DNA of 64,000 nucleotides, from contig RHPI01002503.1 of the NCBI GenBank assembly GCA_009103225.1, forward strand, positions 718,236-782,235. The letters run 5' to 3'. Of this stretch, positions 21,640 to 43,379 are shown piece after piece; position 1 is the first letter of the stretch; each line of letters begins with the position of its first letter. Position numbers and translations under genes: made by a program. This DNA is from Chlorokybus atmophyticus. Taxonomy: Eukaryota > Streptophyta > Chlorokybophyceae > Chlorokybales > Chlorokybaceae. The notes under the pieces were generated by a model that did no database searches, was not told where the DNA came from, and saw only the letters and a list, made by a program, of their open reading frames with translations.

Positions 21640-23976
21640 GCGTCTGTAGCTTCGCTCTTTTGCGGGAAGGAATGTTCAGCAGCAACGCAACCCATTGCAG
21701 CACAACCAACAAGCAGGTTTGTTGTGTGCTGTGCTGTGCTGCCATAAGAAAACAAGTGAAGCAAGGTTGCACGTGAATAAATAGGTTCCATAAGCTAAGC
21801 ATGCACACATGCTGCGCATTTCCTGCAGGCCAGTTGGGGTACTCCTTTCAGCTCAGCTGCTTCAGCTCAGCATGCAGCTATGCTACATGCCACGATAAAA
21901 CATCAACTTCACTAATGTGCGCTCACTAAGTTGTTTTTATTTTTGAGCTTGCCATCGTTGGTTTCACAGTTTCCAGAGGTGCTCTTGTCACGTTTCTGTC
22001 TCTCATGGTGCTTTACGTGCAGATGTCATCCTATGCTAACAGCTTCATCACATCATACGTTGTTCCGTGATGCTGAACAACGTATAATGTGATGAAGCTG
22101 GTAGCATAGGTTGAGTGACGTCAGTCACCCCCTCCTTCACCTCGCTCTCATCTGAAAAAGGGAGGTTTTTTTTCGCTAAAAATTGCGTCAGGCCCTATCG
22201 GCGTCGTCGGTCCGCGACTGGAGGGCGTTCTGGTCTAAGCGATTGTGACGGGAGCCTATGGATTTTTTCTGGTGGCGTCCATGGACAGTAGCGTCAAGGT
22301 ACTGTTGTAGGATGGTTGGTGTTTGTTGAAAAGCATCCACTGGTTACAACACAAATATCACTACTGTAGTAGAAGAACAGTGAGCAATAAGCAAAACAAC
22401 CACAATGTTTTTCACTCAAAACACAACGTTGCCGATGTTGCATAATATGACAGTGAACCTATCAGTAGTGTCATTGCTGTTGTTGTCTAGTTGAACAAGA
22501 CAGTGGCAGCAAGATACTGCAAAAGCCAGTATCAATAGCGACAACGATGCAGCTGCTGCCACATTATGTGATCAACATCTTATCAGATCAAGCAAACACA
22601 GCTTGCAAGTACACTTGAAGCAAGAATTGTGCGCAAGCGACTTGTATCGCTACAGCTGTCTGTGCCAGTGTTACGGACACTGCGCATTGCTTTGCACTCA
22701 CCTGACATGCGTTCACACTTGTGGCATTGTTTCGCGAAGTGCAATTGCTGCTGGCACAGCAGATGTTGACCTACTCATGCTTGCGTTTCACAGCTGAGTT
22801 TCTTTTGCTTCTTAAGGGTGGATGCGGAGACGCTGCTTTCAGAGGTGAGTGCATAGAAGGGAAGCAACAAAGGCTATGTAACACTGGTCAGCTGGTTGAA
22901 ACTCTAGTTGCAGCTCATGCGTTGGCGTGTGGCGTATTGCACAGATGAAGGCTAAGGACCCCTCATTGGGACGCATTGCACGAGTAGAGCCTGATTCCTC
23001 AGATAAGGTTCTTTGTTGTAGAAAGCACAGTTGGCTGAGTATCCGATAACGACTGTTGGTTGCAACATGCAACACGTTTCAAGACGCAATGCTTGCGGCT
23101 TTTATCAACTGCCCAAGAGGCCTGGTGTTGCTGTTTGGTTCTTGCCGGAAGCCAAGTCAAGAATGCTCTTATGGTGGGATTTGGGAGGATGCTACAAGTG
23201 GCAGTGTGTGTGCGTGTGCCATTGTGGCACTGACAGCTTTGGCAAGCAGCGGGAAAACAAGAAGAAGGGCTGAGAAGCAGCACTTTTTGCCCCAAGCACC
23301 AGTCCACGTGCACGGCGTACCTGTTTTGCAGGTATGACGTGCTGTGGTACACTGATGTAATGTCAACATCTAATTCACTTCATGGTATCAGTGACTTGTG
23401 TCGATGTGTAGTCGCAAACCCTCAGCAATCGTGTTGGAAATCAGCGGTAACTGCCAGTTACATGGCAAAGGCGCGTCTGCAGTGGCTAGTAAGCTCAGCA
23501 GTAGACTACTTGTCAGATTGTCCCAGCAAGTATGATGCCTTTGCATTAACAACCATACACCATAGATCACGGCTTCCTCGGAAGCTTGACCTCGCTACAC
23601 AACGATGTGCAGGAGGATCTTGAGAAGTCATTGGAGGCAGCACTGCAAAACTCCGCGCAGGAAAGGTGTCACAGCCCCGGCTCATGACATTGAGGTATAG
23701 CTTGCATGATAATCTTGTTCTGCTTGGTTGGATGCAAGGCATAGGCTGACACCAAGCGCGGTCACGCACAGGTTGAAGTGTTTGAAAACGTGTTGAACAT
23801 AGTTGAGGTATGTTATGAGCGTCGAGTGACGCGTCATGGTTGAACACATGCTCATGGATTGGTACACGTCCAACCTGTGGTTGCATGCAGCAGTCCGACG
23901 GCAATGTGCCGTTGAGTGTTGTGTTCATCGCACGTGGCCAACTAGAAGCGTTGGCCAAGATGCCAGCGAACCCATT
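21640..23976 (+). pseudogene. Degenerate Tic22 copy
   Basis: Pieces of every later Tic22 exon can be matched to the intact gene at 37463-39774. End of exon 1 is near 21650-21715. Exon 2 is near 22110-22190 with an in-frame TGA. Exon 3 is near 22795-22850 (FFCFLRVDAETLLSE). The VKAKDPSLGR piece is near 22945. The INCPRGLVLLFGSCR piece (frame-shifted) is near 23100, GVPVFQ near 23320, EDLEKSLEAA near 23611 followed by a frameshift and stop, and a last exon with QLEALAKMPANPF then TAG ending at 23976. Stops, frameshifts and an 81-bp hairpin insertion show that it cannot make Tic22. It is part of the left arm of the inverted duplication. Confidence 0.82.
22030..22110. repeat. 36-bp-arm hairpin
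   Basis: Left arm 22030-22065 starts CCTATGCTAACAGC and ends GTTGTTC; right arm 22075-22110 is its reverse complement with two mismatches; the loop is 9 nt (22066-22074). It sits just at the exon 2 region of the Tic22 pseudogene and is absent at the matching place of the intact copy. Confidence 0.85.
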
Positions 23977-24308
23977 CTAGACCAGCTGTTACGTAGACGC
24001 TAGCTTCATGCTCACAATTTGGCGTACGTGATTGCTTCAGTAGCTTGCATAGTTGATGTCTTTGAGAAGTTCGAATTGACACCCACAGTGGCACGTATGT
24101 AACATGCAACAGCAGTTTTGGTCACTGCAGGACTGTGCAGTGGTGCGAGGGTTGATCTTGCCCGCATGATGCGTTCAGTCAGACCTTGAGTCACAGCAAC
24201 ACTGGGCTGGTTACCAAGGTGAGTGTTAAGTAACAAGCAGGTGGTGATGTAAGCAGCATGGATTGGTGTAACCTGCATACTACTGCGTACATTAGATAGA
24301 GCAAAGGA

Positions 24309-34682
<10,374 letters not shown>

Positions 34683-34984
34683 GCCCTGCCTATCTCCTCA
34701 CCACCCTCGCCAGGTCGGACGCGGCGGCGGCGGCGGCGATGGCGGCGGTGGTGGCCCTGCTTTGCTGCCACGTGGCAGATATGCAGGGTCACGGCATGAG
34801 CCTTCGTTCGTTTTCTGGCAACAGCATGACCGGTGGTCGAGGTCGAGCTCTGACCGGTGAACGCAGGGGGGAAGGGGTCGAGTTCAGCGCCATGGAGCCG
34901 GCGACGGACGGCCGCGCAAGAATAGCCCCGTTCTTCCCTTCGTGGGTCACGTGACGTCGTGGTCGAGTCAATCATTGAGACCTA
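34683..34984. promoter_or_regulatory. Upstream region of the ankyrin/coiled-coil gene
   Basis: Contains a GGC-repeat run near 34720-34750 directly upstream of the ATG and a CACGTGACGT element near 34947. No TATA box was recognised. Confidence 0.35.
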
Positions 34985-35784
34985 ACGTTACCAGCTATGC
35001 ATGCTTGATAGGCCTACTCCAAGTGCCTTAGTAATGAAAAACAAGATTTGTTAACGGGATGTGCTGTTAGCATGAGGTTGTTGTTACGAAAGTCGCTTGC
35101 CTAAAATTGAGTTCAGTGCCGTTAATGGGCAACTCTTAAAAACACAGATTGCATTTTACCGTAGCAAATTCAGTTTGTTGTCGTGAAATGCTTAGTGTGC
35201 GTAACAACTCAACGATTGATAAAATAACCTCCAGTCAAGATCAACGTTTGCTTTTATTACACGCAATATATCGTAATAAAACCTATAAAAGTCCATGTTT
35301 GCATTATGTCATATGATATTGAATGCATTCTCAAAACATTTAAGAATCCATTGTAATACAAATATATTTAATGTCAATTATCGTATCTCATCAAATACAA
35401 ACCCTCCTCAATATATTGCTTCAAACTTGATATCAAATAGTGTAAGAAATGAGGGCTTCTTTTTGGGCAGATTCGGTATGTATAAAGTTCACTGTATTAA
35501 GTTTTATATAATCGATATAAAAAGAGTTATCTATGCGGATTTTATTTCTGTTGTAATAAAAGTAAGCATATGCAATATGATATCATATGGCATGCAATAT
35601 AATGTATACTTGGCACTATGGGGTGCACTTGTTATTGCAATGCAGTGTCAACTAGTGTTATCATAAATTAATTGCGTTTAGTTTCCAAATAGGTGTTACG
35701 TCGTTCACCTAGAAAGAGAACATAAAAAATAAAATAAAACATTAAATTTTACACTATGCGGAATGTATAAACGGCTGACGGTAT
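34985..35784. other. AT-rich island, no recognised gene
   Basis: Base composition drops abruptly to strongly AT-rich compared with everything around, then returns at about 35760, exactly where the duplicated segment begins. One open frame of 123 codons (35295-35666, +) has unusual Ile/Asn/Tyr-rich composition and no motif that I recognise. It could be an organelle-derived, viral or transposon insert. Confidence 0.6.
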
Positions 35785-37100
35785 CGAAGACAGGCAGACA
35801 CAAACACTCGCAAGCAGTTGCAACGAAGGACATGTTGCAAGGCCAACCTGCTCTGGCAAGGCTGCAAGGTTACAGAAGAGAGTGAACCAGCTGAGTAACT
35901 TGAGGTATAACAATCTTATTGCATACTGATGTGCATGCGTGCGTGCGTGCGTCCTTGAAACTGCAAGTGACGTATGCAACAAGTACGACACATGCGTGTG
36001 CACATATACACGCATGTGTCGTCTAGGGCATCTGATGTTAGCCTCGTGCATACTCCTACATGTATACACAACCCCTGCGGCAGGTGAATACCCTGGAACA
36101 TGATGGTGCGAACTAACGGTGTAGGGGTCAGTGCGATGCGTAGTGTTATGAGCAGCCGGGTGGTATGAAATATTGGCCTGCTATTGCATGTGCGTGACAT
36201 CTCTCATGCTACCAATGTAGCATACTATCTCTCATACACACAACTGGGTGCACAACACGAGAACTTGTATTTCCTTGTCAAGGAGCCGCACGGTGAATGA
36301 GATGCAGCAGCTAAGACAGAGACTCAAGGACGCCGCCGCAGCTGCAGTGCATATTTCTCTCTATTGAACGGCAACCAACACAGCAAGAGTTCACGACCAC
36401 AGTTGCCCATGCCTACAGCCACATGCACACATGCATAGGGTATGAGTCATGCATGCACGCTACACTACACTGCAGACGAGGCAAAATGCAAAACTCCAGG
36501 CCGTTGAACTAGCTTAATGACAAGTGAGAGATAAAGACCATGTACTGTCCACGTGTTACCTTTGCGTGTGAGTAAGAAACTCACAAGCGTGTGCTATCAG
36601 GACGACATCAATGAAGTCATGAGGCTGCAAAGGGAGCTGGCACGAGTGTAAGAAGAGCACATCATGTGAGGTGCATTGCGTAGGCGAGTTCTGTTTGTTG
36701 TTGGCAACCATGTCACATCAGCAAGGATGAAGACCAAAACAAACTCAGAAGTGCAATACGCTTATGCTCACTATTGTGGTAGAGGGCATGTTGAAGTTTG
36801 AGCTGATCCGGCTCCAGTTGCGGCTCAGCCGGATTGAGGCCGCAGGCGTGTCCGGCACATTGAAGTCCACATATCCATCATTGATTGCATCATCAACTGA
36901 CCAACAACAGCAACACCAGCAGCAGTGGCAGGTGCAGTTGATGACCGCCAGGGCGGCCAATTCCAACATCTGCAGCGGTGGGTCCGTCTCCTTAATGTAC
37001 CTTTAAGCAGCGGCGACGCAGCCTCCATTGGCTCCTAAAATGACACGAGCGGCCAAGCCCATGTTCAGCATGGGGCGCCTGCCGGCCTCACCCAGCCTTG
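35785..37100 (+). pseudogene. Degenerate 3' fragment of the ankyrin/coiled-coil gene
   Basis: Matches exons of the intact gene in opposite orientation: KANLAGKAARLQKRVDQL-like sequence near 35840-35895, EMQQLRQRLKDAAAAAV near 36300, DDINEVMRLQRELARV near 36600-36650 immediately followed by stops, and EGMLKFELIRLQLRLSRIEA near 36785-36840 ending early at 37003. Only the last few exons are present and they hold stops, so no functional product is expected. It is part of the right arm of the inverted duplication. Confidence 0.8.
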
Positions 37101-37462
37101 CAAACTCCCGGCTTGGGTTGATATGTGCTGTAGTATATGCAGGGTACACCATCTCATTGCCGTTTATGATAGCATCCGAAATGATACCTATGTGTTTCTC
37201 CACAACCGAACTGGTAACCAGCCGACTGTTGTCATGTGACTGAAGGTCTGGTCTAGATGCATGCACTGTCTTTGCCTATGCACTGGCAAGACAGAACCCT
37301 GCACAGCACAGTTTTGCAGTGACCAATACTGCTGTTGCATACGAAAGCCAAGATGGGTGTCAGTTCAGACTTCCCAAGGACATCGACTATGAAAGCCAAT
37401 GAACGTGCAACCACGTACGCCAAAATTGTGTGCAAGAAGCTAGCGTCTACGCGACAGCTGGT

Positions 37463-39774
37463 CTAGAATGGGTTCGCGGGCATCTTGGCCAACGCTTCCA
37501 GTTGGCCAGGTGGTATGAACACAACTTCACTCCACGACACGTTGCCACCAGACTGCTGCATGCAACCATGTGTTGGACTTGTTTCAAGCATTATGAATAT
37601 GTTCAACTTAACACATGAGCACTCAGAACTCACCTCGACCATCTTCAACACATTTTCAAACACTCCAACCTGTGCGTGACCGCACTCGGTGTCAGCCCAT
37701 GCGCCGCATCCAAGCAAGCAGAACCAGAGTTGAAGATGATGCAAAATGTACCTCAATGTCATAAGCCGGTGCTGTGAAACCTTTCCTGCGCGGAGTTTTC
37801 CCATGTGCCGCCTCCAACGACTTCTCAAGATCCTCCTGCACATATTTGTGCATCAAGGTCAAGCTTCCAAGGTGGAAGCCATGAATTCTAGTGCTATAGC
37901 TGTTGATATAAGGCATCATACGTGCGCTCATTCCAACAAACACTCTATATGCTGAGCTTTCTGGTCACTGTGCGTACCTTTGCAAAAAACACTGGCAGGT
38001 ACCGCTGGTTGCCAACACGAATGCTGAGAGTTTTTGACTGCACATCCCAGAAACAAGTTGTCAAATACATGTCTAACAGATGCTTACTGTATGTTGATCA
38101 CTGTGCCACACAACTGTGATACCTGGAAAACAGGTACGCCGTCAAAAAATCTTGACTCTCTGCCCTTCTTCTTGTTTTCCTGCTTGCCAAAGTCAGTGCC
38201 AATGCCAGGACAGCAGTCTCAAGTTGCATTTCCCCAAGACCCACCTCCAGAGCATTCTTGACTTGCCGGGCTTCCGGCAAGAACCGGAAGGCAACACCAG
38301 GCACCTTGGGCAGTTGATAGACCTGCCACAAACATCACAACTCACTGTTGCAGGTCGCAAAAATAACCATTGCTAAGCAAACTCATGCAGCTGTGCTTCC
38401 ACCAAAAAGTACCTTGTCTAGGGAAACGGGCTCGACTCGTGCAGTGCGTCCCACTGAGGGGTCCTTAGCCTTCACCTGCACAGTGTATGCCAGCATGTGA
38501 GCCGTGCCGGGATCTCACCCAGTTTGTTGTATAGCTTTGGTTGCTGCCCTTCTGAATGCTCACCTCTTGAAGCAGCGCCTCCGCATCTGCCCTTGAGAAA
38601 CAGAAGAAACCCAGCTGTGAAACGCAAGCACAAGTAAGTTTGATACAACAACTGCTGTGCACCTGCAGCCATTGCGACATGCACAACAATGTGAAGTATG
38701 AAAGCATGGGAAGTGAGTTCATCGCACGAAACCGCCACTGACATGCGCTTGCAAGCCGTAAGTGCTCGTCTAATGAATGACGTTCATGCTTCCACTCTAA
38801 CGATGACCGCATTTGTATCAACACCAACTGCATTACTGATGTTGTTGTTACTTGCAGCTACTACAGAGTGCGGCCATCTGACTGGAACAACACTGTAATT
38901 CTACTATACTCAACTATATTCAATTACAATGCAGGCTGTGTTGGTACAAGATATGTGTTCATCCACAAATAGTACCTTGACGGTGTTGTCCATGGACGCC
39001 ACCAGCAGAAACTCATTGGCTCCCGTCACCACCGCATAGACCGGAACGCCCTCCAGTCGCGGACCAGCAATACCGGCAGGGGTTGCGCCAATCCGAGCGA
39101 AAGGAAGCCGCATTTTTCCGGCTGAAAGCGAGGCCAAAGAGGGGGTGACTGATGTCACTGAATTCTTGAAGAAGGATGCTGAACAGACAAATGGAGTGTG
39201 ACAAGTCTGTTAGCTGTATGTACCATCTTGAAGCACAAAACAAAGCACTGTTCTGGTAGAGATATGTGAGAAACAATGGCAAGATTTTCCATGACGACTT
39301 GGTATGCGCACAACAGTGAAGTTGCTGTTTCGTCTCAGCATGCAGCTATGCGGCCTTGCGGTAGCTGCATGCTGAGCTGAAAGCGGCACCCCAACTTCAA
39401 TGCAGAAAGTGCGCAGCATGTGTGCATGCGTGCTTGACTCATTGACTACCTCATGCACAGAACGTGATGCATGGCAGCACAATGTACAACGAACCTGCTT
39501 TTGGTATGTGCTGCAGTGGGTTGCGTTGCTGCTGAACATCCCTTCCCGCAAAGAGCGAAGCTACTGACGCACGGACGGCAGCTTCTACGGACGCCCGCCG
39601 CTTATCTAGTTTCAGTGAGGCGCAAGCAAAGGGTGCTGCTGACAACGATGACGGTGACGAAGCAGGCAGCAACGACAACAGCGACAAGCAGTTGGACACA
39701 GCAGCAGGCCCCTCCAGCAGCTGCTTGCGCCGCTGCTGCGACCCAAACAAGCTGAACGGAGCCGGTGGTTCCAT
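37463..39774 (-). CDS. TIC22: Tic22-family plastid import protein
   Basis: Tic22 works in the plastid intermembrane space, helping preproteins pass between the TOC and TIC translocons. Ten exons join in phase: 39774-39495, 39178-38976, 38614-38564, 38475-38413, 38322-38245, 38179-38123, 38037-37978, 37835-37752, 37669-37634 and 37555-37463 (334 aa). Signature stretches are EGVPVYAVVTGANEFLLVAS, LGFFCFSRADAEALLQE, ARVEPVSLDKVYQLPKVPG then VAFRFLPEARQVKNALE, FFDGVPVFQ, RYLPVFFAKEDLEKSLEA, and the end SEVVFIPPGQLEALAKMPA. The first 90 residues are Ser/Ala/Arg-rich and fit a targeting peptide. Its ATG lies 21 bp from the ATG of the divergent neighbour at 39796. It shows that the cell has a plastid. 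A degenerate second copy lies at 21640-23976. Confidence 0.92.
39334..39376. repeat. 15-bp inverted repeat in Tic22 intron 1
   Basis: CTCAGCATGCAGCTA at 39334-39348 and its perfect reverse complement at 39362-39376, with a 13-nt loop. CAGCTCAGCATGCAGCTATG also occurs near 21860 in the duplicated segment. Confidence 0.7.
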
Positions 39775-39795
39775 GCCTAAAAACCTATTTCAAAG

Positions 39796-41454
39796 ATGTC
39801 CCTGCTCCGTCACATGGAAGCCTTCTATACCACCGAGCGCACCTCCGCCGCCTCCTCCCCCGCCGCCGCCGACACCTGCCTGCGGCACTGCTTCCCTCTG
39901 CAGGAGCATATCACGACTATGCATCGACGGACGGTACATATCACCTCAGCAGCAAGCGAGACAAAATGGGGTCTTGTATTGTGCACATGTGACTTCAGAA
40001 TGCTTATACCCAGGGCCGCCTGTGTGAGAGCTTTCCTTCACAGCTGCGTGCGCATGCCTCGGTTGTCACCAGTGTCATCGTCATCTTCGTCCACGGCGGC
40101 GGCAGGGGGAGCCATGGCGTGGTTGAGGCGGGTATCGTCATGTCCGGAGGATGTGCCTGTGGAGCGTCTAGAGAGCAGCTCCGGCAGTAACGCCGGCGGC
40201 GCTATCATGTCCCCTCAGCCCGGGTGCACTGTGTCCAGGGTGGAGTCGTACAACTGCAGGATCGTCCCTGCTGATGAGAGCGGCAGCAGTGGGGCTGCAC
40301 AGCGGCGGTGCGAACACCTCCGGCAGCTGATACAGAAGTGCCCTGGCCGGTAAGCGTTGATTGAAAAGGGTTTTCACTCTTCAAAGCGCATGCACAGTCT
40401 CCTGCCATGGGCACGATTGGACACGTTGTATGTATTTGTTGTTTTCGCAGAAGTCCTAGGTGAGTAGGCAAGTGTATGGATTGCTGTCCTTTTACTATGT
40501 ACTTTTGCAATAGCAGTATATGGCTGTGTAGTGTGTTGCCGTGGAGAAGATTTTATTGGAGCACTTTTGCATGGTGCACAGCCATGCATGCACTTGGATA
40601 TCCACTACGTCAGGCTGCATGCAAGTGCATGTAGGTCAAGTGGCAGTTTCGGTACTTGGCATGTAGCATGATGGTGGCCATCGTCACTGTCAACGAAGCT
40701 CTGTCATAGCTTTGCGTGCGCCAGACGTAACATGTCCATGTGCCTCGTAGTTGCAAGGCATAGATGCTCTTTGTATGCTTGCAGTGGAGTGCACTTGTAT
40801 ACAAACGTCCGTCGGAGTCAGGGTAACTGTTTTACTCTGGATTTGACTCAAGTTCTGGAAACAAATATTGAGTGTCGTCAAGTCAGCAGCGCATGCTGCA
40901 GATACGATCATCGCAGCTGATGAACTTCACCTTGCCTGTGCCCATGCAGGCCACCTGAGGTGATTGAAGAGTCCAGAGAGACGACAACAGCAGATCTGCC
41001 CAGCGGCTCTTCATCACCCTTCAGCATAGAAAGGTTTGTTGTTCACACTCCCACCTCGCAACATACCCAACTCACAACACAGCCACATCAACAGACACTC
41101 ATGCATGTGTGTCCGTGCAGTCCCGGCCAAGGCGGCGACTTCTTTGGTCACTTTCAGTTTGGTGATTCGGGTCTTTCAGGCGGGTTCGGTATCTCTGGTA
41201 AAGACCGCTCCGGCTCTGACCAAGTTTTGAACAAGTTCGAGCGCGACGTTGGCTCTCTCGTGCACGACTTTGGCAGCCTTCACAGGGTCTTTTCTAAGGT
41301 ACTGAAGGGTCTGGACAAGGAGTTTCCAGACCTGTTCGCGGAAGGAGGTCGCAACAACACGCCCGCGGGAGTGGAGAGCAGTAGTGGAGGTGACAAGCCG
41401 CGCGCGACTGATGCGAAGTATAAGGAGTTTGCTGGCAAGTTTGAGAACATCTAA
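39796..41454 (+). CDS. Hypothetical protein, about 323 aa
   Basis: Three exons join in phase: 39796-40349, 40950-41033 and 41121-41454, ending at TAA. The N-terminal part contains RHMEAFYTTERTSAASS and CLRHCFPLQEH, the middle is Ser-rich, and the third exon starts with a Gly/Phe-rich stretch (FFGHFQFGDSGLSGGFGISG) followed by a predicted helix (KFERDVGSLVHDFGSLHRVF). I do not recognise the family. The start is the first ATG after the divergent Tic22 ATG, only 21 bp away, so one of the two starts may be misplaced. An extra intron within exon 1 (donor near 39933) is possible but not needed. Confidence 0.55.
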
Positions 41455-42179
41455 GAACATCTGAGGCGCGGCCAGCTGTTGGTGACTGAAGGCAGGTCAG
41501 TGCTTGCCAGACTGTGTACAGTATACAGTTGCAGTGAGCAGGCAAAGTGCTGTGCACACGGATTATACCGCAAAGTACTATGCAGCAGTGTGCAGACATG
41601 CGTACAGAAGGGTTAAGGACTAATGCAGTATGCTAGTCGAGGTGTTGCAGTAATGCTCCGGTGTTGCGATGCGCTCTGCTGAGGTGCGTATGTCGAGCCA
41701 AGTGCACTTGTTTATGCCCCCACTTTCCGCCGCCGGTGCTGGAGACTTGTGCGCGTGCAGTTGCCTACCATTTGGTACTCCAACCATTAAGCTTTATGTG
41801 CAAAACGTTACCAGCACTGATGCTCACAGCATGCTATTGAGTCACACTGCTGTCACACTCTCGTGCACTGAGAGGTATATCTCCACAGTGATGCGTGTCA
41901 CACTCTCATGCATGCCACAAGCCTTGCATCCTATTTATTATACAGTAGTCAGTGCTGACAGCAGGACGCAGTGGCTGTTTGACACCATGCAGCAAGCCAC
42001 AACGCAATGTTGCTTGAATTGCAGAATTCTAGTATGCGTCCTTGGTGCCTGGATGGATTGCCACTTCACCTTTGCATCTACCAAAGCGTACCTTGCAGCA
42101 ATATTGAAGGATTGCAAGCAAGCACTGATGCGTGCACACGATCGGCGTATTACTTTTGTACAAGACATGTAGTTGCTAG
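41455..42179. other. Intergenic region with a repeat shared with 43720-43830
   Basis: Just after the stop codon, the sequence CATCTGAGGCGCGGCCAG and what follows is similar to CATCCGAGGCGCGGACAG near 43745. A 167-codon open frame (41669-42172) shows no motif. Confidence 0.4.
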
Positions 42180-43379
42180 TTACATGGCAAACAAGGTTGA
42201 GTTTGTCATCACTCTGGCGCATTCAACCCCAACGCGTGCTGTTGTTTCACTGTCGCTGTCGGTGGCGGTCTCCTGTTTGGTGCGCTCAAGAAGAGCGTTC
42301 TTGTTGCTCATGCATTGTAGGAGGATATCAATCAGGGTGTCTTGTCGGCACTTCCGCAGCTCTTCCCTCCTCAGCGCTAGCTCCCATGTTTCAATCTCTG
42401 TGCGCGAGAGGTGTTTTATCGCTGTTGACCGCACCCATGGCAGATTGTACTCTGCCAGCACCGCCGCCCTCCCTGCCACGTCTGTAGACATGTCCATCTC
42501 CTGCAGAAGATAGTCCGTGCACCCATCGTACAGCACTTGCACATCATACTTTCTAGCAAACTCCAACAGGGGGGGGCTTGCGCCTCATCCTGTGTGGAAA
42601 ACAGTCTGGATTGCCTGCTTGCATGCACCAAAAGTAATGCTGCATGACGCACATACATGCATCCCCACAGTGCTGCATGTGCGTAGACATCACTGCTTTT
42701 GTCCCCTGTGGCTTGACTGAAAGGCATGTCACCATACACATTGCAGATCGCCATCGCCAAGGCCTGGACTGTTGCTCACCATGCTTGTAATGTGGATTCT
42801 GCCGTTGGGTGCAAAGTGCTCAAGGACTTGCTGGACCACAACCGGGTTGTCAACGTCATCTACAGTCAACTCGCCTTCTTGCGTCGACAACAGCAAGGCT
42901 CTGAACACGCGGCTTGTAGCCCGTGATACGGCAACAGTGCGCGATGACTACAGTGCGGTGCAACATTGTTGTGGGTGGGGGAGTGGGGGTTCATTTTGAC
43001 TGTAAGGAACGTGCTGTGTGCATGTCTGCGAGCAACTTTGCCTTGCCAACTCAGTTGAATCTGTCTGTCACTACACATCGTGAGCAGGGCGACAGCATTG
43101 GTGTGTGCACGAAAGCAGCTTGGTTGCCCTGCTTGGTGTTTTGCGGGGGCGAACATGCATGCACAAGCACACTTGGTGCACACACTCAGTGACGCCGTGA
43201 GATGAAGGCTGCAATGAAAGAAACAACAACCATTGCAAGGTACCTTGCACAAGAAGGGTAAAGTCGGAATTCTCACGGCAGCCCACGTGAAACTCCTCGT
43301 CGTCCTCTTTTCTTTCTGTCTCCTCCTTGCCCTCCTTGCCCTCCTTTGCTTTGTCCTCCACCTTGGCCTCCGTCCTCAT
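42180..43379 (-). CDS. BTB/BACK-domain protein
   Basis: The first exon (43379-43244) encodes a Lys/Glu-rich leader and then FHVGCRENSDFTLLVQ, the usual start of a BTB/POZ fold. An internal piece near 42925-42785 reads SRVFRALLLSTQEGELTVDD then VLEHFAPNGRI, like the centre of a BTB domain. The last exon (about 42575-42180) reads LLEFARKYDVQVLYDGCTDY and continues with helices typical of the BACK region (VLAEYNLPWVRSTAIKHLS). BTB proteins often link substrates to CUL3 ubiquitin ligases; no Kelch or MATH partner is visible. The junction between the first and second exons does not agree in phase with the acceptors I tried, so a missed exon or a decayed gene is possible. Confidence 0.6.

Noticed and set aside
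22603-23623. Forward open frames between 22600 and 23600 as separate genes
   Set aside because: They align with exons and introns of the Tic22 pseudogene and have no independent motifs.
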